From JACMQW01 sp964536965 (GTDB taxonomy: Bacteria; Bdellovibrionota; UBA1018): a stretch of 64,000 nt of DNA. A program made the translations under genes and the position numbers. The stretch spans positions 29,068 to 93,067 of the forward strand of contig CAZIAL010000009.1 of NCBI GenBank assembly GCA_964536965.1, written 5' to 3'. The first letter of the stretch is position 1. Each line of letters begins with the position of its first letter. The notes below the pieces were generated by a model that saw only the letters and a list, made by a program, of their open reading frames with translations, had not been told where the DNA came from and ran no database searches. Below, one piece after another: positions 51,585-62,051 of the stretch.

Positions 51585-52976
51585 ATGAATCGCACTAAAA
51601 CTCGCCGTCTCCGCGCCAAGAAAAAACAAACCGAGATCAAGCGGGAGCGCGTCGTTCGGGACCGCGAGGATCGGGAAAAGTCGGCGCGTCAGCTCGTACG
51701 CCAAACCGCTGTCGATCCATTCGGAAAGTTCTGGCGCGACTGGATCGAATCCCGTCGCCACCTCGATGCGCTCCTCGCGGATCTGCCGCGGAACAAAAAG
51801 GCGGCCTGGGCCCCGCGAATCCAGGCGCTGCTGCGTATTCCATCCGCTTTAGCGGCCGAGGTCGGCGTGGGAGTGCTCTCGGGTGAGCCCTGGTCGCTGA
51901 CTCGCGAGGAATTGCTGGACTGGGCTCCGGCAAGTCAGGTTTTTAAAGCACTCGAAGCGAAACCAGAGGTCGCGCGCGCGCTCGCGCTCGATACGACGAC
52001 GAGCCCTGAAATTGTCGCAGATAGCCAGATTGTGGGAAATGAAGACGATTTCCCTCCCGAGATGATCGAGGCGTGGCGAAAGGACTGGGGCAAGGAAACG
52101 GCCGCTGCGCTTGCCCGACAGTTATCCATCCAACCCGGCGTCGCGCTACGCGTGCGAATCGGCGAAGACCGTGAAGCGATCCGTAAAGAGCTCGAAGCGC
52201 GCAAAGACTGTTTCTCGAAGATCTCTCCGGTCGGAATTCGGTTCGAAGGTTATAAGGCCGTCATGGCCGTCGAATCCTTCGACCGTGGAGCGTTCGAAAT
52301 CCAGGACGAGGGGTCGCAGCTCCTTTCGTTGGCCGTGCTTGAACCGAAACTCGTCCTACCCCTGCTCTCGGATCGGCCGGGCGAGGAAACCCCACCCTTC
52401 GTCGGGACGATACCCAAGAAGGGCTTCCCTCCCATGACCGTGATCGACGCATGCGCCGGGGCCGGCGGTAAGACGCTCGCCATGGCCGATATGATGGGGG
52501 GGCGCGGCCGTCTCTTCGCCTATGACATCTTTAGCTCGAAGATTACGGCCCTGAAGCGCCGGATCGGCAAAGCCCAGATGACGAACGCGAAAGCGATTCT
52601 TCTCGACGCGGGGAACGAAGAGGCCGCGCTGGCGGACTTCACGGAAAAGGCGGACGCGGTCCTGGTGGACGCACCCTGCTCGGGTTGGGGGGTCCTCCGT
52701 CGCAACCCCGATGCGAAGTGGAAGGAAAACTTTGCCGAGATCGAGAAGCTCCCGGAACTCCAGTTCCGCCTGCTTTCGCTTTACGCCAAGCTCGTGAAAC
52801 CTGGCGGACGGTTGGTTTACTCGCTCTGTACCTTTAGAAAGTCGGAGACCGAAGAAGTCGTCACCCGTTTCCAAACCGCGTATCCCGAATTCCTTCCGAT
52901 CGGAGGGGGATATCTCGGACCGTGCCAAACCGACGGATTTTTTCTCCAGGTCTGGGAGAAGCGAGGAAAGGCGTGA
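51585..52976 (+). CDS. RsmB/NOP2/Sun family RNA m5C methyltransferase
   Basis: 463 residues. A Lys/Arg-rich N-terminus and an NusB-like helical region precede the SAM domain: DACAGAGGKTLAMAD (motif I), DAPCSGWGVLRRNPD with one catalytic Cys, and YSLCTFRKSE with the second. The two-cysteine arrangement is that of 5-methylcytosine RNA methyltransferases such as RsmB, RsmF and eukaryotic NOP2; which RNA is modified cannot be told. Start ATG 51585 (MNRTKTRRLRAKKK) with GGGGA upstream. Its stop overlaps the pyrD GTG by four bases. Confidence 0.9.
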   Translation: MNRTKTRRLRAKKKQTEIKRERVVRDREDREKSARQLVRQTAVDPFGKFWRDWIESRRHLDALLADLPRNKKAAWAPRIQALLRIPSALAAEVGVGVLSGEPWSLTREELLDWAPASQVFKALEAKPEVARALALDTTTSPEIVADSQIVGNEDDFPPEMIEAWRKDWGKETAAALARQLSIQPGVALRVRIGEDREAIRKELEARKDCFSKISPVGIRFEGYKAVMAVESFDRGAFEIQDEGSQLLSLAVLEPKLVLPLLSDRPGEETPPFVGTIPKKGFPPMTVIDACAGAGGKTLAMADMMGGRGRLFAYDIFSSKITALKRRIGKAQMTNAKAILLDAGNEEAALADFTEKADAVLVDAPCSGWGVLRRNPDAKWKENFAEIEKLPELQFRLLSLYAKLVKPGGRLVYSLCTFRKSETEEVVTRFQTAYPEFLPIGGGYLGPCQTDGFFLQVWEKRGKA

Positions 52977-54031
52977 GACCCACGCTCTGGGGGTTTCTCC
53001 GGAAGCTCGTCTTCCGCTTCGATGCGGAAGCGGTTCACCATTTTTTCACCGCGATTCTCGCCTTTCTAGGATCGACGACGGCCGGGAGAACGCTTCTGCG
53101 ATCCATCTCCGGAATGGCCGGGCATGGGGAAGGCCCGGCGGTCCAGGTGGGCGGAATTCGTTTCCGAAACCCGATCGGATTGGCGGCGGGTTTTGATAAA
53201 GAAGGGAAGTTGTTGGCCGCGCTCCCCCATCTGGGCTTTGGATTCGCGGAAGTGGGCACCGTCACGCCACGACCCCAACCCGGGAACCAACGTCCCCGCC
53301 TTTTCCGCGATCCCGAGCGCTTCTCGCTCTTCAACCGGATGGGATTCAACAGTCCGGGCGCAGAAATCGTCGCTCACCACGTCGCGAAGGCGCGCCAGAA
53401 GGGTTCGCTGCCTCCGGATTTCAGAATCGGGGTGAATCTTGGAAAGAATAAAGACACCTCGGCAGAGCTTGCCCACCAAGACTATCGCGACGCCGTGAGG
53501 CCGTTCGCGGAACTCGCCGATTATCTCGTGATCAACGTCAGTTCACCGAACACCCCCGGACTGCGAGCGTTGCAGACCGTTGAATCAATTACGAAAATCG
53601 TCGGAGCCATCCGTGAAGAGTGCGCGCACTGGAAGTCGAAGCCACCGATCTTTCTGAAACTTGCGCCGGAGCTCTCGGGCGAGGCGCTTGAAGACGTCGT
53701 TCGCGCCGAGAGTTCGATGGGTCTCGACGGGTGGGTCCTGACCAACACCCTCGGTGGATATTGGCACGGGGGACGGGGGGGGTGGAGCGGCGGAGCGTTA
53801 GGAATTCTCTCTCGTGAGGTACTCGAGCGAGTCCGTTCGCGCAGTCGGCTTCCCATTCTTTCCGTGGGCGGCATTCTCACCGGCCGCGAAGTCGAAGAGC
53901 GACTTTCGCGCGGAGCGGATCTGGTCCAAGTCTACACAGGGTGGGTTTACTTCGGGCCGCGCTGGATCCCGCATCTTCTCCGCACGCTTCCGTCCGGCGA
54001 ACGCGCGGCGCTTCGGAAGGTCCGTACTTAA
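52973..54031 (+). CDS. pyrD: Dihydroorotate dehydrogenase (quinone), class 2
   Basis: Fourth step of pyrimidine synthesis, oxidising dihydroorotate with membrane quinone. From GTG 52973 (AGGAAAGGC upstream, GTGA overlap with the methyltransferase stop) the product has 352 residues. The N-terminal helices that form the membrane/quinone tunnel (FDAEAVHHFFTAILAF) are present. The FMN barrel has NPIGLAAGFDKEG, GVNLGKNKDT, INVSSPNTPGLRALQ with the catalytic Ser, and GGILTGREVEERLSRGADLVQVYTGW. pyrF lies at 60.5 kb but is separate. Confidence 0.95.
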   Translation: MRPTLWGFLRKLVFRFDAEAVHHFFTAILAFLGSTTAGRTLLRSISGMAGHGEGPAVQVGGIRFRNPIGLAAGFDKEGKLLAALPHLGFGFAEVGTVTPRPQPGNQRPRLFRDPERFSLFNRMGFNSPGAEIVAHHVAKARQKGSLPPDFRIGVNLGKNKDTSAELAHQDYRDAVRPFAELADYLVINVSSPNTPGLRALQTVESITKIVGAIREECAHWKSKPPIFLKLAPELSGEALEDVVRAESSMGLDGWVLTNTLGGYWHGGRGGWSGGALGILSREVLERVRSRSRLPILSVGGILTGREVEERLSRGADLVQVYTGWVYFGPRWIPHLLRTLPSGERAALRKVRT

Positions 54032-54104
54032 AAAAATTTCGGCATTTCTTCGGGGAATTGGGCATTTTTCCGCGCTTCTCCGCAAGGCACGGTGAAAAAG
54101 CAAA

Positions 54105-54132
54105 GGCCCCGAGTCGTTTCCGATTCGGGGCC
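54105..54132 (-). terminator. Intrinsic terminator of the lysine-rich micro-gene
   Basis: Arms GGCCCCGA (54105-54112) and TCGGGGCC (54125-54132) with an additional inner TCG/CGA pairing form a strong hairpin. On the minus strand it is followed by TTTGCTTTTT, which fits termination of the minus-strand micro-gene; it may also stop pyrD readthrough. Confidence 0.8.
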
Positions 54133-54157
54133 CTTACTCAATAGAATTAGAAGAGAG

Positions 54158-54229
54158 TTACTTCTTCTTTTTCTTAGCGGTCTTCTTCTTTGCTACTTTT
54201 TTCTTCGCAGCTTTCTTCTTCGTTGCCAT
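54158..54229 (-). CDS. 23-residue lysine/alanine-rich microprotein, histone H1-tail-like
   Basis: ATG at 54229-54227, stop TAA at 54160-54158. Translation gives MATKKKAAKKK followed by VAKKKTAKKKKK: fifteen Lys, four Ala and single Val, with two Thr, and no acidic residue. The unit is complete: promoter, 5' hairpin, GGAGGA ribosome site seven bases before ATG, ORF and a U-rich terminator. The KKxAKKK repeats resemble the C-terminal tails of histone H1-like proteins (Hc1, AlgP), so nucleic-acid binding or charge neutralisation is the natural guess. It is far shorter than any such protein I know and has no globular part. Confidence 0.75.
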   Translation of the reverse strand: MATKKKAAKKKVAKKKTAKKKKK

Positions 54230-54248
54230 CGCTATTTCCTCCGTTAAA

Positions 54249-54270
54249 GACATTGCACCAAAGCAATGTC
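54249..54270 (-). promoter_or_regulatory. 5'-end hairpin of the lysine-rich micro-gene
   Basis: GACATTGC/GCAATGTC, 8-bp perfect stem and 6-base loop, at the very 5' end of the predicted mRNA and eleven bases before the ribosome site. It may protect the mRNA or be a protein/RNA target. Confidence 0.55.
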
Positions 54271-54282
54271 TATCTTGGTTTA

Positions 54283-54310
54283 ATGTTACCTCGATCTTTC
54301 TTGAGTGCAA
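54283..54310 (-). promoter_or_regulatory. Promoter of the lysine-rich micro-gene
   Basis: On the minus strand TTGCAC (54310-54305) and TAACAT (54288-54283), 16-base spacer, with A/T-rich tracts upstream (54316-54352) that could act as an UP element. Predicted start near 54276. Confidence 0.5.
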
Positions 54311-54459
54311 GCGTCGAAATCAAAAAAAATGAATATTTTCGTTTTTTTTCTTGCCACGCGATTTGCGGAAATTTGGTCACGCGAACAGTGATGTGCGAAG
54401 ACTGAATTACGGAAACTAAAGTACGAGTGAATAAATTCCGATGAGGTTCGAATCCGGAA

Positions 54460-56697
54460 ATGGTTAACGAAGTTCGAGAGATCCCGCCGCTCGATCCCAA
54501 AGAACGGCTGAAACGCAAACGCGAGCGCATCGCTATCCTCGCGCTTCTCTTTCTCTTTCTGACTCTGATGGTGGTGGAGTTCCGGATCAGCCGGGTATCG
54601 AGCACGTTGCCCTTCGTGAACTCGATCTTCTTCTTCGGACTGGTGAATCTGAACATCATCATCCTGATTCTCCTCCTTTGGCTGGTACTGAGGAACGTCG
54701 GGAAGCTGTTCATCGAGCGCCGCCGAAACGTTCTGGGTTCGCGATTGAAAACGAAGCTCGTGGTTTCGTTCCTTTCCTTTTCCATCATTCCTACGCTGAT
54801 GCTTTTCGCGATTTCCGCGCTCTATATCAACACCACCTTCGACAAGTGGTTTTCCATCAAGATCCAAAACACCCTGGAAACGGCGCTGGAAATCACGCGA
54901 ATCTATTACCGCGGCGCCGATCAGACCGCTTCCCACTTCGCCAATCACATCGCGAAAGGGACCGCCGTCCGCCTCGCCTCGGGTCGCATCCAGAAGGATA
55001 AGCTGACGGCTTACCTAGAGTCGCAGCGCGAGCTTCTGGCGCTCGACGTCGTCGAGTTCTACGCGGCCCCGCTCGAAGAACGAGTGATGACCGTCCGTGA
55101 GAGCGAAGATTGGGACCTCCCGGCCCCCCGGGTCTCGCTCGACCTGCTCGACGGCGGCTTCGGCGGTAAACCGGGCAGCGTGATCCACCACGCAGGGAAC
55201 GGCGACTGGGTGCGTGCGCTGGCCCCGGTCCGTCTTGCCGGATCCGAGTCCGTGCTGGGGGTGATCGTCGTCAGCAGGTATGTCCCGGTAACCCTCGTGA
55301 ACAAGGTCGACGAGGTCTCAAGCGTCATCCAGGATTATAAAGACATCAACCCGCTGAAGTACCCGGTGAAGACGGCCTACTTCCTCATTCTGATCCTCAT
55401 CACCCTCGTCATCATCTTCGTCGCGATCTGGATCGGCCTTTTCATGGCCCGCGAGCTGACGGTGCCAGTGGAGCGCCTGGTGAAGGGCGCCCAGATGGTC
55501 GGTGCCGGTAATCTCGATATCGTCATCCAGAGCTCCGGCCACGATGAGATCGCGACCCTCGTCGAGTCCTTTAACAAGATGACGGCGGATCTAAAGGAGA
55601 ACCGGGAGCGCCTGACCGAGGCGACGCGCGACCTCGAGCGTCGAAAAATCCAGCTCGAGGCGATCCTCGCTAACGTCGGCACGGGCGTGATCTCGCTCGA
55701 TCAGGACGGGCGAATCACGACGTTCAACCGCGCCGTCTCGCAGCTGCTCGAGGTTCCGCCGGATCGGGCCTTGGGACGCCATTATCGCGATGCCTTGGTC
55801 GGAGAGGCGGCGGCGCTACTGGGCGTGTTCGAAAAGGCGATGAACTCCTCGGCTCCCATGCGAAGCCCGGAAGTGCTCCAGCTGAACCTGAAAATCGGCG
55901 GGACGACGAAGTCCGTAGCCGCGATCGCGACCTCGCTTCCGACCGGGGCCGTCATCGTCATCGACGACATGACATCGCTCGTGAAAGGGCAGCGCGAAAT
56001 GGCCTGGCGCGAAGTCGCGCGAAGGATCGCGCACGAGATCAAGAATCCCCTGACCCCCATCAAGCTCTCGGCCCAGCGAATGCAGCGCAAGCTCGGCGAT
56101 CTCACCGGGAAGGAGGGGCAGCTCGTCCGCGAATGCACCGAAACCATCATCCAGCATACCGACGAACTGAAGCAGATGGTGAACGAGTTTTCGGATTTTG
56201 CGCGGATGCCGGAAGTGGAGCTGATGCGGGACTCGCTCGACGAGACGATTCGTGAAACGCTTTCGCTTTACGAGCAGGCCCATGTCGATGTCCGGTTTGT
56301 CTATCGTCCGGATGCGACGCTTCCGGACTTCGAATTTGATCGTGACCAGATTAAACGCGTTCTCATCAACTTCTTCGACAACGCGGTATCGGCGGTAAAA
56401 GATTCGAAGCTCGAGGCGAAAAAAGAGAAACGAATCGAAATCACGACCCAGTACCACGCGTCGCTCCAGATCGCGGTTCTCGATTTCCGGGATAACGGCC
56501 CCGGAATGTCGGACGAGGTCAGATCGCGTGTGTTCGAACCCTATTTCTCCACGAAGTCGGACGGAACGGGCCTCGGGCTGGCTATTGCCAAACGCATCGT
56601 GGCCGACCATCATGGCTTCATCCGGGTGCAGTCCGCTCCCGGCGAAGGAACCCAGTTCACGGTCGAACTACCCACCGTTTCCAAACTGAAGGTCTAA
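54460..56697 (+). CDS. ntrY: NtrY-type sensor histidine kinase
   Basis: 745 residues. Three or four membrane helices: two near the N-terminus (IAILALLFLFLTLMVVEF, NIIILILLLWLVL), one at about 110-130, and one after a periplasmic region at about 305-330. Then HAMP (ELTVPVERLVKGAQMVGAGNLD), PAS (EAILANVGTGVISLDQDGRITTFN), HisKA with the phospho-His in RRIAHEIKNPLTPIKLSAQRMQ, and HATPase with NFFDNAVSAVK, FRDNGPGMSD and GTGLGLAIAKRI. The order and paired ntrX identify NtrY. In proteobacteria this pair senses redox or nitrogen state and affects the envelope. The stop abuts the ntrX ATG with no gap. Confidence 0.92.
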   Translation: MVNEVREIPPLDPKERLKRKRERIAILALLFLFLTLMVVEFRISRVSSTLPFVNSIFFFGLVNLNIIILILLLWLVLRNVGKLFIERRRNVLGSRLKTKLVVSFLSFSIIPTLMLFAISALYINTTFDKWFSIKIQNTLETALEITRIYYRGADQTASHFANHIAKGTAVRLASGRIQKDKLTAYLESQRELLALDVVEFYAAPLEERVMTVRESEDWDLPAPRVSLDLLDGGFGGKPGSVIHHAGNGDWVRALAPVRLAGSESVLGVIVVSRYVPVTLVNKVDEVSSVIQDYKDINPLKYPVKTAYFLILILITLVIIFVAIWIGLFMARELTVPVERLVKGAQMVGAGNLDIVIQSSGHDEIATLVESFNKMTADLKENRERLTEATRDLERRKIQLEAILANVGTGVISLDQDGRITTFNRAVSQLLEVPPDRALGRHYRDALVGEAAALLGVFEKAMNSSAPMRSPEVLQLNLKIGGTTKSVAAIATSLPTGAVIVIDDMTSLVKGQREMAWREVARRIAHEIKNPLTPIKLSAQRMQRKLGDLTGKEGQLVRECTETIIQHTDELKQMVNEFSDFARMPEVELMRDSLDETIRETLSLYEQAHVDVRFVYRPDATLPDFEFDRDQIKRVLINFFDNAVSAVKDSKLEAKKEKRIEITTQYHASLQIAVLDFRDNGPGMSDEVRSRVFEPYFSTKSDGTGLGLAIAKRIVADHHGFIRVQSAPGEGTQFTVELPTVSKLKV

Positions 56698-58122
<1,425 letters not shown>

Positions 58123-58148
58123 GGCGGCGCGGATGCTCGAAATGAAAA

Positions 58149-58183
58149 AGGCCGCCTTCGGCAAGGAAGGACGGCCTCTTTTT
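58149..58183. terminator. Bidirectional intrinsic terminator
   Basis: AGGCCG (58149-58154) pairs with CGGCCT (58172-58177), extended by inner GC pairs. CTTTTT follows on the plus strand and CCTTTTTC on the minus strand, so it fits both ntrX and the convergent gene at 58216. Confidence 0.8.
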
Positions 58184-58215
58184 CAGTCGGTGGACGGGAG
58201 TCGCCTTGGCGGCGA

Positions 58216-58848
58216 TTACGGAGTGAGCGAGATATAGTAGTAACAGTAGTTCAGGGTACGACCGTCGAAGTCGTTGATCTGCTCGATGAGGTAGTCTCCG
58301 CCCATGCGAAGAGTCGAGTAAACGGAGCCCATTTTGGTGCGGAGCCCGTTTCGAGTCAGGTGACTGTGGCGCCAGGTACCCTCCGAAACAACCTGCGGAA
58401 TTTTCTGGTGGTCGTAATGGTCCAGGTCGTCGGACCAGACACTGACGGCGTCGTACCCGAAATGGCGGGGATCGATCGGACCGTTGTCCGATTGGGAGAC
58501 GGAGATCACATAGCCCGCGCCCTTGACGGCGCTTTCGCGGTGCCGGGTAAAGCAACGGCCGGCATAGCCGTACTGTCCGCAAGCGGTGAACTCAGGAGTC
58601 GTTCCGGTCTGGAACAATCCCTGAAGCCGTTCGAAGATCGAATGTTGGGGTTGGGACGCGGAGTGAGACGGAAAATGAGGGGCGCCCGAAGGGCCATCTC
58701 CACCCGGATGGGAAGGGTAGCCGGAGCCAGGCGGATGTACCTGGGCGGAGGATTCTTTTTCTCCGCCTCCGTCGTTCGCATCGGCGGCGAATGCGGAAAT
58801 GGGGAGTGCGAGGGCGAGGGCGAAAAGACAGGCTAGGCTTGAACGCAT
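58216..58848 (-). CDS. Exported protein of unknown function
   Basis: 210 residues from ATG 58848, which has an AAGGAAAG ribosome site; an upstream in-frame ATG at 58944 is less likely. The signal peptide is cut at AFA-AD. A Gly/Pro/Ser/His-rich stretch (about 28-70) leads to a folded part with a Cys pair (TACGQYGYAGRCF), GYVISVSQSDNGPID and a final strand YCYYYISLTP. No recognised domain. The His/Pro-rich segment might bind metal. Single-gene unit with a bidirectional terminator. Confidence 0.7.
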   Translation of the reverse strand: MRSSLACLFALALALPISAFAADANDGGGEKESSAQVHPPGSGYPSHPGGDGPSGAPHFPSHSASQPQHSIFERLQGLFQTGTTPEFTACGQYGYAGRCFTRHRESAVKGAGYVISVSQSDNGPIDPRHFGYDAVSVWSDDLDHYDHQKIPQVVSEGTWRHSHLTRNGLRTKMGSVYSTLRMGGDYLIEQINDFDGRTLNYCYYYISLTP

Positions 58849-59022
58849 GGGACTTTCCTTTCTGAAAGGATCGTCGCGAGGCTTCGATGGGGACGGGCGC
58901 CGCGATGATCCGGTTAAACAAACGGCTGAAGTAAAAACGGTCACATGCTCTCCGCTTCACCGTCAAATTAAGCCTACCTAATCCTCGCTTCCGGCTATGC
59001 TTTGTGTCATTCTGGGGCCGCT

Positions 59023-60495
59023 ATGGCAGAGAAAATTACGCCGCGTTCCCAGGATTTTTCCCAATGGTATCAAGACATCGTTCTGCAGGCGAAGCTCGCC
59101 GACTATAGCCCGGTGAAGGGCTGCATGGTCATTCGTGCGAACGGTTACGCGATATGGGAGCGCATCCAGCAAGACCTCGATCGCCGCATCAAAAAATCGG
59201 GCGCGCAGAATTATTACTTCCCGTTTCTGATCCCGGAGTCGTTCCTGAAGAAAGAAGCCGAGCATGTCGAAGGCTTCGCGCCCGAGCTCGCGGTCGTCAC
59301 CCACGCGGGCGGAAAGAAACTCGAGGAGCCGCTCGTCGCGCGGCCGACTTCCGAGACGATCATCAACTCGATGTTCGCGAAATGGATCCAGTCCTACCGC
59401 GATCTCCCGCTCATGGTGAACCAGTGGGCGAACGTCATTCGCTGGGAGATGCGTACGCGTCTTTTCCTGCGCACGACCGAGTTTCTCTGGCAAGAGGGGC
59501 ACACCTGTCACGCGACCGCCGAAGAAGCGGAAACCGAAACACGGACCATGCTCGGCGTATACCGCGATTTCGCCGAAGAAATTCTCGCGATGCCGGTTTA
59601 TTACGGCCTGAAAAGCGATAACGAGCGGTTCGCAGGCGCGCTCCGCACCTACTGCATCGAAGGCATGATGCAGGATAAAAAGGCGCTTCAAGCCGGGACC
59701 TCGCATAACCTCTCGACGAATTTCGCCAAGGCCTTCGAGACCAAGTTCCTCGATAAGGACGGCACCCAGAAGCTCGTGCACCAGACTTCGTGGGGAGTCT
59801 CCACGCGCCTGATCGGCGGGATGATCATGACCCATTCCGACGACAAGGGGCTCGTCCTCCCTCCGCGGCTGGCGCATACCCATGTCGTGATCGTTCCGAT
59901 CATGCCGAAACCGGATACGAAAGCCGCCGTCATCGAAGCCGCGCGAAAACTGCGCCAGTCGATCCTGGCCGACGTCGCCGTCGCGAAACTCCCCTACGAT
60001 ATCGGAGTTCTCGTCGACGACGACGACCAGAAGCAGGCCGGATGGAAGTTCCACGAGCACGAACTCGTCGGAACGCCGATCCGCATCGAAATCGGCCCTC
60101 GCGATCTCGAGAAGGGGACCGCGGTCATGACCCGCCGGGACCTATCGCAGAAGGAGTTCATACCGCTTGCCGATATTCCGGCGAAAGTGGCCCGAGACCT
60201 CGCATCGATGCAAAAGGAACTGCTCGAGAAGGCCCGTGCCTTTCGCGACGCGAACACCTTCGAGATCGATACTTACGACGAGCTGAAGGCGAAGATCGAA
60301 GACGGCGGTTTCTTTGTCGCCGCCTGGTGCGGAAATTCCGAGCTCGAAAAGAAGATTAAAGAAGAGACCAAGGCGACCATCCGCTGTCTGAAGCTCGATG
60401 CGAACTACGAGCCGATCCGCGCGACGAAGCCCTGCTTTTTCACCGGTGAAAAGTCGGAGAAGAACGTCGTGGCGATTTTCGCGCGTTCCTACTAG
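59023..60495 (+). CDS. proS: Prolyl-tRNA synthetase, archaeal/eukaryotic type
   Basis: 490 residues from ATG 59023 (MAEKITPRSQDFSQWYQ). Class II synthetase of the ProS type 3 form: KGCMVIRANGYAIWERIQ (motif 1 region), ARPTSETIINSMFAKW, RWEMRTRLFLRTTEFLWQEGHTCHA (motif 2), and the HSDDKGLVLPPRLAH motif 3 region. The INS editing domain of the typical bacterial enzyme is missing, and the C-terminal extension with CGNSELEKKIKEE and TGEKSEKN...ARSY follows, as in archaea. GlyRS in this window is also of a type shared with eukaryotes. Confidence 0.95.
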   Translation: MAEKITPRSQDFSQWYQDIVLQAKLADYSPVKGCMVIRANGYAIWERIQQDLDRRIKKSGAQNYYFPFLIPESFLKKEAEHVEGFAPELAVVTHAGGKKLEEPLVARPTSETIINSMFAKWIQSYRDLPLMVNQWANVIRWEMRTRLFLRTTEFLWQEGHTCHATAEEAETETRTMLGVYRDFAEEILAMPVYYGLKSDNERFAGALRTYCIEGMMQDKKALQAGTSHNLSTNFAKAFETKFLDKDGTQKLVHQTSWGVSTRLIGGMIMTHSDDKGLVLPPRLAHTHVVIVPIMPKPDTKAAVIEAARKLRQSILADVAVAKLPYDIGVLVDDDDQKQAGWKFHEHELVGTPIRIEIGPRDLEKGTAVMTRRDLSQKEFIPLADIPAKVARDLASMQKELLEKARAFRDANTFEIDTYDELKAKIEDGGFFVAAWCGNSELEKKIKEETKATIRCLKLDANYEPIRATKPCFFTGEKSEKNVVAIFARSY

Positions 60496-60510
60496 GGGCC
60501 GAGGGATCGA

Positions 60511-61287
60511 ATGTCGAAGCGAAAGCCGAAAACCGAACCCAAGAAGACCGAACTGATCGTCGCGCTCGATTTTTCGAGAGGGCAAGCGGCGGTGAAGCTC
60601 ATGAAAGAGTGCGCCGACCTGCCCGTGATCTGGAAGGTCGGATCCGAACTTTTTCTATCCGAGGGTCCGGAGTGGGTACGCGCCCGCGTGAAGGAAGGCT
60701 TCCGAATCTTTCTCGACCTGAAATTTCACGACATTCCGAACACGGTCACGAAGGCCGCGATCCAAGCCGTGGAGATGGGCGTCGAGATGTTCACGCTCCA
60801 CCTCGCGGGGGGGGCGACGATGATTCGCTCGGTTCGCGACGAACTCGAGAAGCGCTTCTCCGCCAAAAAAACGGATAAAAGGCCGCTGATTTTAGGCGTT
60901 TCGGTGCTGACCTCGTTCGACCAGCCGACTTGGGACGACGTGAGCTTCGCCGTGGGCGGCGCGGAGTCGAAAGTCGGGGAGAGCGTGAAGCGGCTCGTGG
61001 CGCAGGCCCGCTACTGGGGAGTGGACGGGGTCGTCTGCAGCCCGCTCGAAATCAAGACCGTACGCGCCGCGGATCCCGTTCTCTTCACCGTCGTGCCCGG
61101 GATCCGGCCGAAGGGCTCGAAGAGCGGAGACCAGGCCCGCGTGATGGCGCCGAAGCAGGCCGCCACGCTCGGCGCGGGCGCGATCGTCGTCGGTCGTCCC
61201 ATCACCGAGTCGAAAACGCCGCGGGCGATGATCGAGAAAGTTCTGAAGGAATTGGACACGCCGATCGGCATGCCCGTGAAGGAGTAA
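60511..61287 (+). CDS. pyrF: Orotidine 5'-phosphate decarboxylase
   Basis: 258 residues; final step of UMP synthesis. The TIM barrel has LIVALDFSRG at the start, WKVGSELFLSEGP, the catalytic FLDLKFHDIPNTV (Asp-x-Lys-x2-Asp), GVDGVVCSPLEI and VPGIRPKGSKSGDQARV, then GAGAIVVGRPITE. This is the bacterial class I type. A 14-residue Lys-rich N-terminal tail is extra. GAGGG precedes the ATG; the rRNA methyltransferase gene follows after four bases. Confidence 0.95.
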   Translation: MSKRKPKTEPKKTELIVALDFSRGQAAVKLMKECADLPVIWKVGSELFLSEGPEWVRARVKEGFRIFLDLKFHDIPNTVTKAAIQAVEMGVEMFTLHLAGGATMIRSVRDELEKRFSAKKTDKRPLILGVSVLTSFDQPTWDDVSFAVGGAESKVGESVKRLVAQARYWGVDGVVCSPLEIKTVRAADPVLFTVVPGIRPKGSKSGDQARVMAPKQAATLGAGAIVVGRPITESKTPRAMIEKVLKELDTPIGMPVKE

Positions 61288-61291
61288 AGCG

Positions 61292-62044
61292 ATGTCGAGC
61301 CTGATCTCCGTCCGAAATCCCCACAGCGTGCTGGCCGCGCTCCGGAATCGCCCGGAAGACGTCGTCTCGATCCACGCGTCGATCGGCGCCGGAGCCGACG
61401 ACGCCTGGAAGGCGGTCGGTGACCTCGCCCGCCGACACCGCATCCCTACCCAGGGAGGTTCCGGGGCGGATCGAGGCAGCCGGAACGCGCCGAAAGAGAG
61501 CGGACGCGCGGGAGGAAACGAAGCCAGAATCAAGCCCAAAGCGGCGGTCTCCGCGCCGGAACTTTTCGCCGACGCGAAGGAACGCGCCGACGGAAAAGGG
61601 ATCTGGATCGCGCTCGATTCCCTGACCGATCCGCATAACGTCGGCGCGATTTTTCGTATCGCCGGGTTCTTCGGCATCGAAGGAATTCTGATGACTTCGG
61701 AACGGTCGGCGCCGCTGACGAGTACCGTCTACGACGTCTCCTGCGGGGGAGTGGAAACGGTGCCCCATTGCGAACAGATCAACCTCCAGCGCGCGCTCGA
61801 AGAAGCGAAGGAAGCCGGCCTCTGGGTCCTCGGAACGAGCGAACACGCGAAAGAAAGTTATCTCGCGCTGGAACGCGATCGGCCCTGGCTAGTCGTGATC
61901 GGAAACGAAGAAAAAGGGATGCGCCGACTTACGGCCGAAACTTGCGATGTGACGACGACCATTCCGGCGCTCGGCGGGGTCACCAGTTTGAACGCTTCGG
62001 TCGCGGCGGGAGTTCTGATTTCGCGGCTCGCTTCGCTGAAATAA
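61292..62044 (+). CDS. SpoU/TrmH-type 2'-O-ribose methyltransferase (RlmB-like)
   Basis: 250 residues. The N-terminal substrate-binding part is short and interrupted by a low-complexity Gly/Arg/Lys-rich insert (about 55-85). The catalytic domain has the three SpoU motifs: LDSLTDPHNVGAIFRIA (motif 1), VVIGNEEKGMRRL (motif 2) and LGGVTSLNASVAAGVLI (motif 3), forming the knotted SAM site. RlmB methylates G2251 of 23S rRNA; TrmH-like tRNA enzymes share the motifs, so the target is not settled. Last gene of the proS-pyrF run; convergent with a small membrane protein gene. Confidence 0.85.
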   Translation: MSSLISVRNPHSVLAALRNRPEDVVSIHASIGAGADDAWKAVGDLARRHRIPTQGGSGADRGSRNAPKESGRAGGNEARIKPKAAVSAPELFADAKERADGKGIWIALDSLTDPHNVGAIFRIAGFFGIEGILMTSERSAPLTSTVYDVSCGGVETVPHCEQINLQRALEEAKEAGLWVLGTSEHAKESYLALERDRPWLVVIGNEEKGMRRLTAETCDVTTTIPALGGVTSLNASVAAGVLISRLASLK

Positions 62045-62051
62045 ACGGGCG

